Below, one piece after another: positions 33,977 to 42,022 of a DNA stretch of 43,404 nt. This stretch comes from Bacillota bacterium (GTDB lineage: Bacteria > Bacillota > SHA-98 > Ch115 > JABLXJ01): positions 1 to 43,404 of the forward strand of contig DUMQ01000037.1 of assembly GCA_012839815.1 (NCBI GenBank). Reading direction: 5' to 3'. The notes under the pieces were generated by a model. That model saw only the letters and a program-made list of their open reading frames with translations. It was not told where the DNA came from and did not search any database. Position 1 is the first letter of the stretch, and each line of letters opens with the position of its first letter. The position numbers were made by a program, and so were the translations under genes.

Positions 33977-34558
33977 ATGGAGGAGGCAGTTGACTGGAAG
34001 GCTGTAGCGTTGGACGAGATGGAGGCGTCTATAGCCAGGGGCAGTTCGGTGCGCGAGGCTTGCATTTTTGCCTGCGACAGGCTCAAGACCAGGTTCGGCA
34101 TTGATCGAAGGCCTTCTACGCTCCTGTCGTTTTACTATAAAGCCAGGAAAGAAAGGTCACAAGATGACGGGAACGACGGTGTCCGGGTCGATGCGGAAAT
34201 TACTGGAAATCCTTGCGATGCCGGCAGCCGCGTGGACAGCCCCACTCTGTCCCTGGTCCGGCCCCCGGAGGCCGGGACCAGGACTGATCCCACGGGGGGT
34301 GAAGGTGCCTCAATGGGGGATATCATGGTGAGCGAGTGGCTGCTGAGCGAGAAAACCCTTATGGAGTTTTTTACCAGGGTTGGGCGGTCGCTGGCGGAGC
34401 TCATCAAGGTGCGGGATGCATTTGAGCAATGCAACGCTAGAGCGCTGGCTCTCGAGAGGGAAAACGAAGCACTACGACGTGAGAATGAGGAACTCACGCG
34501 GAAGAATTCTGAGATGATGGAGAGGCTCGCTCTAATCCAAAAGACGCTGGGGGTCTAA
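33977..34558 (+). CDS. Putative regulator with RsfA-like N terminus and C-terminal coiled coil
   Basis: The 193-residue protein has three parts. Residues 1-62 form a helical domain (I-A-R-G-S-S-V-R-E-A-C near 20-30, then R-P-S-T-L-L-S-F-Y-Y-K-A-R-K) whose pattern recalls the MYB-like RsfA sporulation regulators, though I am not certain. Residues 65-115 are a low-complexity linker. Residues 140-193 form a charged heptad coiled coil (A-L-E-R-E-N-E-A-L-R-R-E-N-E-E-L). This suggests a dimeric DNA-binding protein. TGGAGGTG lies 5 bp before the ATG. The last codons and stop are part of a perfect terminator stem, so the gene ends on its own terminator. Confidence 0.6.
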   Translation: MEEAVDWKAVALDEMEASIARGSSVREACIFACDRLKTRFGIDRRPSTLLSFYYKARKERSQDDGNDGVRVDAEITGNPCDAGSRVDSPTLSLVRPPEAGTRTDPTGGEGASMGDIMVSEWLLSEKTLMEFFTRVGRSLAELIKVRDAFEQCNARALALERENEALRRENEELTRKNSEMMERLALIQKTLGV

Positions 34559-34573
34559 TCCCCAGCGTCTTTT
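34539..34573 (+). terminator. Perfect terminator hairpin overlapping the end of the coiled-coil gene
   Basis: AAAAGACGCTGGGG at 34539-34552 pairs perfectly with CCCCAGCGTCTTTT at 34560-34573; the 7-nt loop contains the TAA stop codon. The A-rich and T-rich arms make it usable in both directions. Confidence 0.9.
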
Positions 34574-34670
34574 GAAATTATTCGTGCGACAGAGGACGAG
34601 TTCGACAGGCTGCCCAAGGACTAGCCCGGCGCCAACCGGGCGTTAAGAGCATTTCAAAAGCATTCCCACG

Positions 34671-34694
34671 ATTACCGCGAGAATTACCGCGAGA
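34671..34694. repeat. Perfect 12-bp tandem duplication
   Basis: ATTACCGCGAGA is present at 34671-34682 and 34683-34694. Confidence 0.95.
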
Positions 34695-34895
34695 AAATCC
34701 ACGATGCGGTGAAGGAAATCAGATTTCAAGGTAGAATAGATAAATTATCAAACGCTAGCCTACACACCATGATTGAAATGCTACAGCATATGGTGCGCAA
34801 TGCTCCATGAACGCCTTACGGGTGTAACACGAAACGTTCGATGGGTGCAGCATGGTTTCACGGATAGATATGTAGCGCCACGTATCCCATGGCGG

Positions 34896-34934
34896 CATGA
34901 TGTGACAACATGATGTGCTCGCCACATGATGTGT
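34896..34934. promoter_or_regulatory. Three CATGATGTG repeats, operator candidate
   Basis: Copies start at 34896, 34909 and 34925. The last is part of CACAT-G-ATGTG, the same palindrome form as CACAT-A-ATGTG at 30942. They lie 31-69 bp before the epimerase ATG, a normal place for an operator. Confidence 0.45.
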
Positions 34935-34964
34935 TTTCATTGAGAGAGGAGAGATAGTGGTCGT

Positions 34965-35636
34965 ATGCGGAGCCGGATAGCGGCGTCAATGATGTGTGCC
35001 GACGCTGGCAACCTGTTATCAGGGGCCCGGGCGGCCGCGGTGGCTGGGGTTGATCTCTTGCATTTCGACGTGATGGACGGGAGGTTTGTTCCGAATTTCG
35101 GGTTTGCGCCCTGGATGATCAAAGCCCTGAAGGGGGCGGCTGATATCCCGTTTGAGGTTCACCTCATGGTCGAAGACCCTGAGAGACATGCGGGCGTTTT
35201 TGTGGATGCCGGCGCGGATATCGTAATTATCCACCTGGAGGCATGTCGAAACATCTACCCGGTCTTGAAGGGGATCCGGAGGGCAGGAGCTCAAGCGGGG
35301 GTGGCGTTGTCGCCGGCTACGAGCCCTGAGCCCCTAAAGTACATCCTTCCATATGTGGATGTCGTCACGATTATGACCGTAAGCCCGGGCTTCGCCGGGG
35401 GCGAGTTCCTGCCAGAAATGGTGTCGAAAGTTGAGGAGGTATCAAAAATGATAGGCGCATCCGGGCTCGCCGTCCCGGTTGAGGTTGATGGCAATATAAA
35501 CGCCAGGACGATCCCTCTCCTCGCAAGAGCGGGGGCGAATGTCTTCGTGGGCGGCTCGTCCGGCCTTTACCGAAAGGACGTGGAGCTGTCTCAGGCCGTC
35601 CGGGAGATGCGGGCGGCGGCTGAGGGCGCGTGCTAA
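34965..35636 (+). CDS. Ribulose-phosphate 3-epimerase family protein
   Basis: This 223-residue TIM-barrel protein has the metal-binding and catalytic set of the family: H-F-D-V-M-D-G-R-F-V-P-N near 33-44, H-L-M-V near 66, H-L-E-A near 89, M-T-V-S-P-G-F-A-G near 136, and E-V-D-G-N-I near 176. Two usual residues differ (G-F-A-G-G and D-G-N), so it may act on a sugar phosphate other than ribulose 5-phosphate, such as a 6-carbon or 4-carbon ketose phosphate. A GAGGAGAG site lies about 12 bp upstream. It heads a plus-strand catabolic group with two dehydrogenases and an isomerase, so it is probably a dedicated paralogue and not the housekeeping rpe. Confidence 0.88.
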   Translation: MRSRIAASMMCADAGNLLSGARAAAVAGVDLLHFDVMDGRFVPNFGFAPWMIKALKGAADIPFEVHLMVEDPERHAGVFVDAGADIVIIHLEACRNIYPVLKGIRRAGAQAGVALSPATSPEPLKYILPYVDVVTIMTVSPGFAGGEFLPEMVSKVEEVSKMIGASGLAVPVEVDGNINARTIPLLARAGANVFVGGSSGLYRKDVELSQAVREMRAAAEGAC

Positions 35637-35652
35637 GGAGGATAACGGTGCA

Positions 35653-35691
35653 AAGAGGGAAGCAAGAGGGATAAGGATGAAGAAAGAGGGA
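35653..35691. repeat. AAGAGGGA repeated three times
   Basis: Copies start at 35653, 35664 and 35684, between the epimerase stop and the dehydrogenase start. Confidence 0.8.
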
Positions 35692-35731
35692 GACGGGCGC
35701 AGTGGCAGCTGATGCTGATAAGGAGAGGAAA

Positions 35732-36781
35732 ATGAAGGCGGCTGTGTTACACGCCCCCGGCGTCATAAAATGTGAGGAGGTTCCAATACCCCGGTTAATC
35801 GATGGCGAGGCCCTGGTGAAGGTAAAGGCGGCCGGGGTTTGCGGCTCAGACATCCGCCGGGTCATGGTGACGGGCACATATCATTTTCCAACTATACCGG
35901 GGCATGAGTTTGCGGGCGAGGTGGTCGAGGTCGCCGGCGAAGCCGGGAATGTAAGACCGGGCGACAGGGTGGTTGTTATACCCCTCATCCCATGCGGCCG
36001 GTGTGATTTCTGTCGTGTCGGTGATTACGCTCTGTGCGATGACTATGATTACCTCGGCTCGAGGACTGATGGGGGGTTCGCCGAGTACGTAAAGGCCCCG
36101 GCTCGAAACCTCATTCCCATTCCGGACGGGGTTGATTATGAGACCGCGGCCGCGACAGAGCCCGCGGCCGTTGCCCTACACGGGTTGCGCCGGGCTCGAA
36201 TAGAACCGGGGGATAGCCTGGCGGTGCTTGGCGCAGGTCCCATAGGTGTGCTGGTGGCGCAATGGGCGAGGGCGCTCGGGGCGAAGGCGGTATACCTGGT
36301 CGATACCGTCGAGGAGAAGTTGGAGCTTGCGAAGCGGTTGGATTTCTTGCCCGAGAATTGTATCGATGCGGGCAAGGCTGACCCGATTCAGGCTATCAAG
36401 GATAGGACGGGTGGCAGGGGCGTTTCCCTTGTTGTGGAGGCGGCCGGGGTGCCTGCAACGTTGAAGGGCTCGCTTGAGATAGCGGGCAAGGGTGGCCGGG
36501 TCCTGCTGCTCGGCAATCCACAGGAGGATGTGACCTTGCCGGCCAAATTGATAAGCGGGATCCTCAGAAAACAGCTAACCCTCTGTGGGACCTGGAACTC
36601 GGAGTTTAGACCCTACCCGGTGAATGAATGGAAGTTGACCCTAGATTTCATGGCGAGGGGGCTCATAAAGGTGCTTCCGTTGATAAGCCACCGTTTTTCG
36701 CTCGAAGATGTGGCTGAGGCGTTCGACATGATGTACCACAGGAGGCAGGTATTCAACAGGGTATTCTTCATACCAGGCTGA
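35732..36781 (+). CDS. Zinc-dependent medium-chain alcohol/polyol dehydrogenase (first)
   Basis: The 349-residue MDR protein has catalytic zinc residues in V-C-G-S-D (Cys near 37) and P-G-H-E-F-A-G (near 58), a structural zinc site C-G-R-C-D-F-C-R-V-G-D-Y-A-L-C, and the Rossmann motif G-A-G-P-I-G near 169. It should oxidise a sugar alcohol such as sorbitol, galactitol or threitol with NAD(P)+. ATG 35732 has AAGGAG 6 bp upstream; the earlier GTG at 35702 adds ten unconserved residues. The acidic V-D-T after the second Rossmann strand favours NAD+. Substrate cannot be fixed from sequence. Confidence 0.9.
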   Translation: MKAAVLHAPGVIKCEEVPIPRLIDGEALVKVKAAGVCGSDIRRVMVTGTYHFPTIPGHEFAGEVVEVAGEAGNVRPGDRVVVIPLIPCGRCDFCRVGDYALCDDYDYLGSRTDGGFAEYVKAPARNLIPIPDGVDYETAAATEPAAVALHGLRRARIEPGDSLAVLGAGPIGVLVAQWARALGAKAVYLVDTVEEKLELAKRLDFLPENCIDAGKADPIQAIKDRTGGRGVSLVVEAAGVPATLKGSLEIAGKGGRVLLLGNPQEDVTLPAKLISGILRKQLTLCGTWNSEFRPYPVNEWKLTLDFMARGLIKVLPLISHRFSLEDVAEAFDMMYHRRQVFNRVFFIPG

Positions 36782-36889
36782 TGTGGTCTTTGTTGACGAT
36801 GCGTCCACATGAGCAGGGATTTGAGAGACAATAGCGAAATATAGTTACATAAGTAGGCACCCAAAACTACCCAAAACTACACAGTGCTA

Positions 36890-36906
36890 CATGTATATTA
36901 TACATG
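36890..36906. promoter_or_regulatory. Perfect palindrome upstream of the DeoR regulator gene
   Basis: CATGTATA-T-TATACATG is an 8-bp perfect inverted repeat with a 1-bp centre. It overlaps a possible -10 box (TATTAT) and lies about 67 bp before the regulator start. A DeoR autoregulatory operator is the natural guess. A short tandem repeat (CCAAAACTAC twice, near 36861-36880) lies just before it. Confidence 0.55.
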
Positions 36907-36972
36907 CCTGTTACCTTGCTACGCAGGGTCAGGGTAAAGAGCTGTAGCTACCTGCAAGGGAGACTATTCAGG

Positions 36973-37743
36973 ATGTTGGAAGCGGAAAGGCAGCTTGCGA
37001 TCGTGACCGAGATCAAAAGCAGCGTGGGGGTATCGGTCTCAAGGCTCGCGCAGAAATTCGGCGTATCCGCCAATACCATCAGGCGGGACCTTGAGAAACT
37101 GGAAAAGGCGGGTATAGTCAAGCGCATTCACGGCGGGGCGGTACTGAACGATCCCGGAGGGTACGACCTGCCGTTCGAGGAACGCCAGATCGAACACAAG
37201 GACGAGAAGGATGCCATCGGCGCGCTGGCTTCCTCCCTCGTCGGCGATGGCGATACCATCATCATCGATGCCGGGACGACATGCCTTTCGGTTGCGAAAC
37301 ATATAAAGTCCAGGCCCCGGAAGGATCTAACCGTGTTGACGAATTCGGTTGCGGTGGCCACAGAGCTTTCCAATAACCCCGGCATAGTTGTAATTCTTTG
37401 CGGTGGCATGGTTCGAGGTTTGACCCTATCCCTGGTTGGCCCGCCTGCGGAGGAGTTCTTTGAGTCTGTGCATGTCGACAAGCTGTTCCTGGCTACGGGC
37501 GGGATATCCCCCGACAAGGGGATATTAACTAACCCCAATATGCACGAGGTGCCTGTCAAGAAGCGGATGATGGGGGTCGCCGACGAGATCATTGTGGTTG
37601 CAGATAGCCATAAATTTGGCAGGGTCGCCCTGTGTCCCTTCGCGGAGCTCGGGAATGTACATAAGGTCGTGACGGATAGCAAGGTTTCCGGTGAAGCGAG
37701 GCGGCTGGTGGAGGCCTTCGGGCCCGAAGTGATCGTTGCCTGA
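36973..37743 (+). CDS. DeoR-family sugar-responsive transcriptional regulator
   Basis: This 256-residue protein starts with the DeoR winged helix (S-V-S-R-L-A-Q-K-F-G-V-S and N-T-I-R-R-D-L-E-K-L near residues 20-43, then H-G-G-A). The DeoR sensor domain follows, with I-I-I-D-A-G-T-T near 94, T-N-S near 117, G-G-M-V-R-G near 138 and V-V-A-D-S-H-K-F-G near 213. Such repressors sense a phosphorylated sugar. ATG 36973 with AAGGGAG about 10 bp upstream is preferred over 36904, which would precede the domain by 23 unconserved residues. It lies between the two dehydrogenase genes and probably controls the surrounding locus. Confidence 0.92.
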   Translation: MLEAERQLAIVTEIKSSVGVSVSRLAQKFGVSANTIRRDLEKLEKAGIVKRIHGGAVLNDPGGYDLPFEERQIEHKDEKDAIGALASSLVGDGDTIIIDAGTTCLSVAKHIKSRPRKDLTVLTNSVAVATELSNNPGIVVILCGGMVRGLTLSLVGPPAEEFFESVHVDKLFLATGGISPDKGILTNPNMHEVPVKKRMMGVADEIIVVADSHKFGRVALCPFAELGNVHKVVTDSKVSGEARRLVEAFGPEVIVA

Positions 37744-37791
37744 CCGGGAGAAGAATCAGGGATGAAAAAAGAGAATAGAGGGGTTTGACTG

Positions 37792-38838
37792 ATGAAGGCA
37801 GCATTATTTGAAGGTATAGATCGCCTGGCTCTTCGGGATGTCCCGACCCCGGAGATCGACCAGGATTACGGTATGCTGGTCAGGGTAAAGGCCTGCGCGG
37901 TGTGTGGGTCCGATATAAGGATCCTTCACCACGGCAACAGCCGGGTGAAGGCGCCACAGGTTATAGGTCATGAGATAGCAGGAGAGGTTGTGGAGGTCGG
38001 GAGGCGGGTCAACAGGTTTAAGGTCGGGGATCGTGTAGCCATAGGCGCTGATGTCCCGTGCGGGGAGTGTGATTACTGCCGCGACGGGTACGGGAACGAA
38101 TGCAGGATCAATTACGCAATTGGATACCAGTTTCCGGGCGGTTTTGCAGAGTACATCCCTCTGAACCCAATTACAGTCCAGTATGGTCCCGTCCACAAGA
38201 TACCGGATGGGGTGCCTTATGAAACTGCCGCCCTGGCGGAGCCGCTGGCATGCTGCATAAATGGTCTTGAATTGACGCCTCTCCACCTGGGGGATACGGT
38301 GGTGATAATAGGGGCAGGCCCTGTCGGGTGTATGCTGGCGCAGCTATCACGCCACCTGGGGGCGGGCAAGGTCATCCTCGCTCAGCGTTCTAGGGCCAGG
38401 CTGGAGCAGGCGCGGCGCTTTAACGCGGATGTCTACATTTCCACGAGCGAGGAGGACCTCTACGAGCGAGTCATGGCCGAGACAGGCGGTCTCGGGGCGC
38501 ACCTTGTGATAGTAGCATGTGCATCCCTGGAAGCTCAGAGGCAGGCTCTGGGCATCGTCAGGCCCAGGGGCATGATAAACTTCTTCGGGGGGCTGCCCGT
38601 CGATTCGCCGCCACTTGAGATATTGAGCAACCAGATTCACTATCGCGAGTGTTTCGTCACTGGGAGCCACGGGAGCGTGCCGAGACAGCACAGACTCGCC
38701 CTCGAACTTATCAGGTCAGGCAGGGTTGATGTGGGCTCGCTGATCACTCACCGGTTTCCGCTGGAGAGAATAGCGGATGCCTTTCAGATGGCCGAGCGCA
38801 AGGAGGGCATGAAGGTTGTCGTGGAGCCGCTAGGTTAG
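37792..38838 (+). CDS. Zinc-dependent medium-chain alcohol/polyol dehydrogenase (second)
   Basis: The 348-residue protein has zinc residues in V-C-G-S-D (near 40), G-H-E-I-A-G-E (near 61) and the structural site C-G-E-C-D-Y-C-R-D-G-Y-G-N-E-C (near 92), plus the Rossmann G-A-G-P-V-G near 174. After the second strand it has Q-R-S-R-A-R instead of an acidic residue, which suggests NADP(H), while its paralogue at 35732 looks NAD+-type. The pair could interconvert a polyol and a ketose in two steps with different cofactors. GAGGGG lies 8 bp before the ATG. Confidence 0.9.
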   Translation: MKAALFEGIDRLALRDVPTPEIDQDYGMLVRVKACAVCGSDIRILHHGNSRVKAPQVIGHEIAGEVVEVGRRVNRFKVGDRVAIGADVPCGECDYCRDGYGNECRINYAIGYQFPGGFAEYIPLNPITVQYGPVHKIPDGVPYETAALAEPLACCINGLELTPLHLGDTVVIIGAGPVGCMLAQLSRHLGAGKVILAQRSRARLEQARRFNADVYISTSEEDLYERVMAETGGLGAHLVIVACASLEAQRQALGIVRPRGMINFFGGLPVDSPPLEILSNQIHYRECFVTGSHGSVPRQHRLALELIRSGRVDVGSLITHRFPLERIADAFQMAERKEGMKVVVEPLG

Positions 38839-38880
38839 CCCTGGCCGCGTCGGCCAGGCGAAGAGATGCGAGGTGCCCCA

Positions 38881-38904
38881 GCTACCATGCTACCATGCTA
38901 CCAT
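38881..38904. repeat. Perfect 8-bp repeat, three tandem copies
   Basis: GCTACCAT occurs three times head to tail (38881, 38889, 38897), 42 bp after the dehydrogenase stop. A CCTGGCC/GGCCAGG hairpin lies between (about 38840-38858). Confidence 0.95.
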
Positions 38905-38993
38905 GCAGCGACTGGTAGTTGCTACCTGGGAAACCCTTGACCATCTTTGCGCCCTAACTTGGGGTATTCTGAAAGAGATAGGAGGCACTATCT

Positions 38994-39899
38994 TTGACCA
39001 GGATCAAGCTTGGAATGAATACCGGATTTGCAATCAACAGGTTCCCGGAGCCTGAGGCATGGACGAGGGTCGTGCGCGAGGAGCTCGACCTATCCTATGT
39101 CCAGTTTACCGCCGACCTCCTTAACCCTTTCCTGCCGCCTGATGTGGTGCGCGACCAGCTCGACCGGCTGAAGGCCTGCATAAAACGGTATGAGCTCATA
39201 ATCGACACGACCTTCACGAGCACGTTTACTAGGGTAAACCACCTGCTTCACCCGGATGCGGCGACGAGGAAGGTATGGTTGGGCTGGTTCAAGAAGTGGG
39301 CCGATATATCAGCTGAGCTGGGTGCGAAGGGCATGGGAAGTCATTTTGGGATATTCTCAGTGAGCGACTACGAAAACGAGGCCCACAGGAATGCGCTCCT
39401 GGGGGAGGCTGTGGAGAGCTGGCAGGAGATAGCTGAATATTGCAAGGGGCTTGGCATGAAGTTTCTTATCTTTGAGCCCATGTCGGTCCCGCGCGAGCTA
39501 GGCTGGACCATGGCCGAAACGGAGGATCTTTTAGCCCGGGTCAACCGTGGATCTGCTATCCCGATGAAGCTTTGCCTCGACATCGGTCACGCCCCGCATC
39601 CTGACGAGCGAGACCCATACATGTGGCTCGAGAGGTTCGCCAGCGTCTCGCCCGTGGTGCACCTCCAGCAGACGGAGTCCGGGCACAGCAGGCACTGGCC
39701 CTTTACGAAGGAATACAACGAGAAGGGGATTATAAAGGCGGAGAGGGTACTCAAGCTTATTCGCGATTCGGGTGTCGACGAAGTTATGCTGGCCTTTGAG
39801 ATATCCCACAGGGAGCGGTTCCCGGATGATCTCAAGGTCCTGGGCGACCTCAAGGAATCAGTTGATTACTGGAAGGATTCGATACGAGCATCCTGCTAG
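38994..39899 (+). CDS. Sugar phosphate isomerase/epimerase (AP-endonuclease-2-like TIM barrel)
   Basis: This 301-residue TIM-barrel protein has metal-ligand candidates spread over the strands: H in G-S-H-F-G-I near 119, E in F-E-P-M-S near 161, D-I-G-H-A near 199 and a C-terminal A-F-E-I-S-H near 268. This is the pattern of xylose-isomerase-like sugar epimerases, including those acting on erythrulose phosphates and ketohexoses. The start is TTG at 38994, with AGGAGG 8 bp upstream, a clear case for a non-ATG start. It is the last plus-strand gene and converges on the ABC importer operon. Confidence 0.85.
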   Translation: MTRIKLGMNTGFAINRFPEPEAWTRVVREELDLSYVQFTADLLNPFLPPDVVRDQLDRLKACIKRYELIIDTTFTSTFTRVNHLLHPDAATRKVWLGWFKKWADISAELGAKGMGSHFGIFSVSDYENEAHRNALLGEAVESWQEIAEYCKGLGMKFLIFEPMSVPRELGWTMAETEDLLARVNRGSAIPMKLCLDIGHAPHPDERDPYMWLERFASVSPVVHLQQTESGHSRHWPFTKEYNEKGIIKAERVLKLIRDSGVDEVMLAFEISHRERFPDDLKVLGDLKESVDYWKDSIRASC

Positions 39900-39948
39900 G
39901 AGACACCGGGCGCACCCGGGGACTGAGGTGTGCGTAAACCCATACATT

Positions 39949-40812
39949 TCACCCCTTCAGAGCGCCCGCTGTCAAGCCCTGGACTATCCTTTCCTGGAAG
40001 ATCAGCACCGCCGCCACGAGCGGCAGGGTGGTTAGGACCGTGGCTGCGGAGATCTGGTCCCAGGGGACCTCATACACCGTCACTCCGCTTAGCATGGCGA
40101 TTCCCACCGGGACGGTCCGGGAAAGGTCCTGGGTCATGAAGGTGAGCGCAAATAGAAACTCGTTCCACGCGAAGATGAAAACCAGGATAGACATGGTGGC
40201 CATCGCGGGTGCAGCCAAAGGCAGGACGATTTTTGCCAGGATACCCAGGCTTCCCATTCCATCCACTTTGGCTGCGTCCTCGATATCCTCCGGGACCTGC
40301 CCGAAGAAGCTTGTCATCACCCACGTGGCGAAAGGCAGGTTCAGGGTTACGTAGGGAACCACGAGGGTGATGAGATTGTTCGTAAGCCCTAGAGACCTGA
40401 CTATCTCATAGAGGGGTACCAGGAAAATGATGGCCGGAAAAAGGGCGACCCCAAGCACTGACCCCATGATTATACCTTTTGCCCTCATGCGGAACCGCGC
40501 CAGCGCGTATGCGGCCAGGCTGCCTACAGCCCCGCAGACCAGGGTGGTCATGGATGCCACGAGGATGCTGTTAACTATGTACCTGCCGAAGGGTCTTGCA
40601 GTGAAGATCTTAACATAACTTGAAATAGTCAGTTTGCTGGGAAGGTATCTCGGCGGTATAGCGAAAACCTCCTCCGACGGTTTGAGGGAGGTGATGACCT
40701 GCCATATGAAGGGCGCCAGGCAAAAGCAGACGATAAATATCACAAGCACGTAGAATCCTATCCTTCCAAGTGCGCGCAGGATGAAATTCTTTGATCTGGA
40801 ATCATGTCGCAT
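39949..40812 (-). CDS. ABC sugar transporter permease (MalG type)
   Basis: The protein is about 288 residues with six hydrophobic helices and the cytoplasmic EAA loop E-D-A-A-K-V-D-G-M-G-x5-K-I-V-L-P-L, which contacts the ATPase. N-terminal I-T-S-L-K-P is typical of MalG/UgpE-type proteins. ATG 40812 has GGAGG about 10 bp upstream; the earlier ATG at 40836 overlaps that site. Third gene of the minus-strand importer operon. No ATPase gene follows, because the next gene is convergent. Confidence 0.93.
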   Translation of the reverse strand: MRHDSRSKNFILRALGRIGFYVLVIFIVCFCLAPFIWQVITSLKPSEEVFAIPPRYLPSKLTISSYVKIFTARPFGRYIVNSILVASMTTLVCGAVGSLAAYALARFRMRAKGIIMGSVLGVALFPAIIFLVPLYEIVRSLGLTNNLITLVVPYVTLNLPFATWVMTSFFGQVPEDIEDAAKVDGMGSLGILAKIVLPLAAPAMATMSILVFIFAWNEFLFALTFMTQDLSRTVPVGIAMLSGVTVYEVPWDQISAATVLTTLPLVAAVLIFQERIVQGLTAGALKG

Positions 40813-40874
40813 ACGCTGGTAACCTCCTTCGGCCATAACCCCGCCACTCAGGCCATTCGGTAACTCTCTCAGAT

Positions 40875-40920
40875 AATACTCTACTTTAAATACTCTAAAT
40901 ACTCTACACTAATACTCTAC
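40875..40920. repeat. Four copies of the permease gene 3' end (AATACTCTA on plus strand)
   Basis: Copies start at 40875, 40889, 40898 and 40911. On the minus strand GTAGAGTATT encodes the last residues Val-Glu-Tyr and the first base of the TAG stop, then recurs three times downstream. Confidence 0.9.
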
Positions 40921-41829
40921 CTTTTCCTTATTAAACCAGGAGATTACGCCCGCAAGCGCGAGGACGCATACGAATGCCACTACAGCCAGCGCTGCGCCGT
41001 ATCCCAGGTCCAGGTAGCGGAAGACTGTACTATAAACCAGAAGGGAGATCGTCTGGGTTGACCCTCCGGGCCCGCCCCCCGTCAGGACCCACATGAGGTC
41101 AAATACGGCAAAGGCTTGTATGCTGCGAAACATCAGGGCGCTCACTATAGATGGCCGCAAGAGCGGCAGGGTTACCCTGGTAAACCGCCGGAACGAGGTT
41201 GCGCCATCGATGCTGGCGGCTTCATAGATCTCGTGAGGGATAGACTGCAAGCCCGCCAGGAGAATAATGAATATGAATGGAGTAGTCTTCCAGACATCTG
41301 CGAAGATGGCTGCGAACATGGCCAGCCCCGGCTCTCCGAGCCATGCAGGGGAGCGCTCTATGGCTCCCAGCTTCACCAGTATGTCTCCAAATACCCCATA
41401 CATATCATTGAAGATCCACCGCCATGCCATGGCCATTACCGCCGTCGGGAGCGCCCACGGGATGATCGCCACGGCGCGAACCAGCCGTCGGCCTGGAAAT
41501 GATTCATTCAATGTCAGTGCAAATACCAGGCCGAGCAGGAATTCTATGGGAACAGAGATCGCGGTGAAGATTATTGTGTTTTCAAAGCTTTGAATGAATC
41601 TCAGGTCTCGAATTAGTTTAAAGTAGTTTTTGAAACCAATATACTTTGTCCCTCCCATGCTTACCAGGTCGATATTGAGAAAGCTAAGCCAGAAATTCCT
41701 GATGATTGGATAAAAGGCCACAAGGAGGATGAAGAGAAGGGCAGGCGCAACAAATATCGCGCCGCGTTGTCCTTCGGTCAACCGAAATCCCCGCCTCTCA
41801 GGCGCAGGAGCCGCACCCGCATTCCCCAA
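40909..41829 (-). CDS. ABC sugar transporter permease (MalF/UgpA type)
   Basis: The 306-residue protein has six predicted helices, the first at about 26-46, and the EAA loop E-A-A-S-I-D-G-A-T-x6-R-V-T-L-P-L near 222-239. G-G-P-G-G-S-T near 268 is typical of the UgpA group. It starts at TTG 41829 with GGGAGG about 10 bp upstream. It forms the membrane channel with the following permease. The sequence resembles trehalose/maltose-type importers, but the sugar cannot be told from the permease. Confidence 0.93.
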   Translation of the reverse strand: MGNAGAAPAPERRGFRLTEGQRGAIFVAPALLFILLVAFYPIIRNFWLSFLNIDLVSMGGTKYIGFKNYFKLIRDLRFIQSFENTIIFTAISVPIEFLLGLVFALTLNESFPGRRLVRAVAIIPWALPTAVMAMAWRWIFNDMYGVFGDILVKLGAIERSPAWLGEPGLAMFAAIFADVWKTTPFIFIILLAGLQSIPHEIYEAASIDGATSFRRFTRVTLPLLRPSIVSALMFRSIQAFAVFDLMWVLTGGGPGGSTQTISLLVYSTVFRYLDLGYGAALAVVAFVCVLALAGVISWFNKEKVEY

Positions 41830-41874
41830 GGGCTGCTTACCTCCCTCGTGAAGAGATTAGGTTATCGCCACCAT

Positions 41875-41903
41875 GGGGCGGGCGCAGGAGGCACCCGCCC
41901 CCC
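41875..41903 (-). terminator. GC hairpin between the binding-protein gene and the permease genes
   Basis: GGGGCGGG (41875-41882) pairs with CCCGCCCC (about 41894-41901). There is no T-run, so it may protect the upstream mRNA or weaken read-through. This placement between the solute-binding gene and permease genes is typical for raising binding-protein output. Confidence 0.6.
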
Positions 41904-41931
41904 TAGCTTGGTTTCAAGCCCCAAATTTTAG

Positions 41932-41971
41932 GTCATAGATTTCAAGTCATAGTCATAGATTTCAAGTCATA
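41932..41971. repeat. Perfect 20-bp tandem duplication
   Basis: A 20-bp unit beginning GTCATAGATTTC and ending AAGTCATA is present at 41932-41951 and 41952-41971, downstream of the solute-binding gene. Confidence 0.95.
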
Positions 41972-41990
41972 ACCAAAATTAACAACCAAT

Positions 41991-42022
41991 TAACGCGCCA
42001 GGATATTAGCGCGCCAGGATAT
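41991..42022. repeat. 16-bp tandem duplication spanning the solute-binding protein stop codon
   Basis: Copies at 41991-42006 and 42007-42022 differ at one base. The minus-strand TAA stop (42006-42008) sits on the junction. Confidence 0.9.

Larger units (their letters stand above)
34559..34964. other. Intergenic region before the carbohydrate operon, no gene seen
   Basis: After the terminator the region holds a small CCCGG hairpin near 34625, a perfect 12-bp tandem repeat (34671-34694), and three CATGATGTG repeats just upstream of the epimerase gene. The open frames here have no ribosome site or recognisable content. The promoter of the epimerase/dehydrogenase operon should lie in the right half. 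Confidence 0.6.

Noticed and set aside
39900-39948. Terminator between the isomerase and permease genes
   Set aside because: Only a 5-bp CCGGG/CCCGG stem with no T-run; too weak to call.
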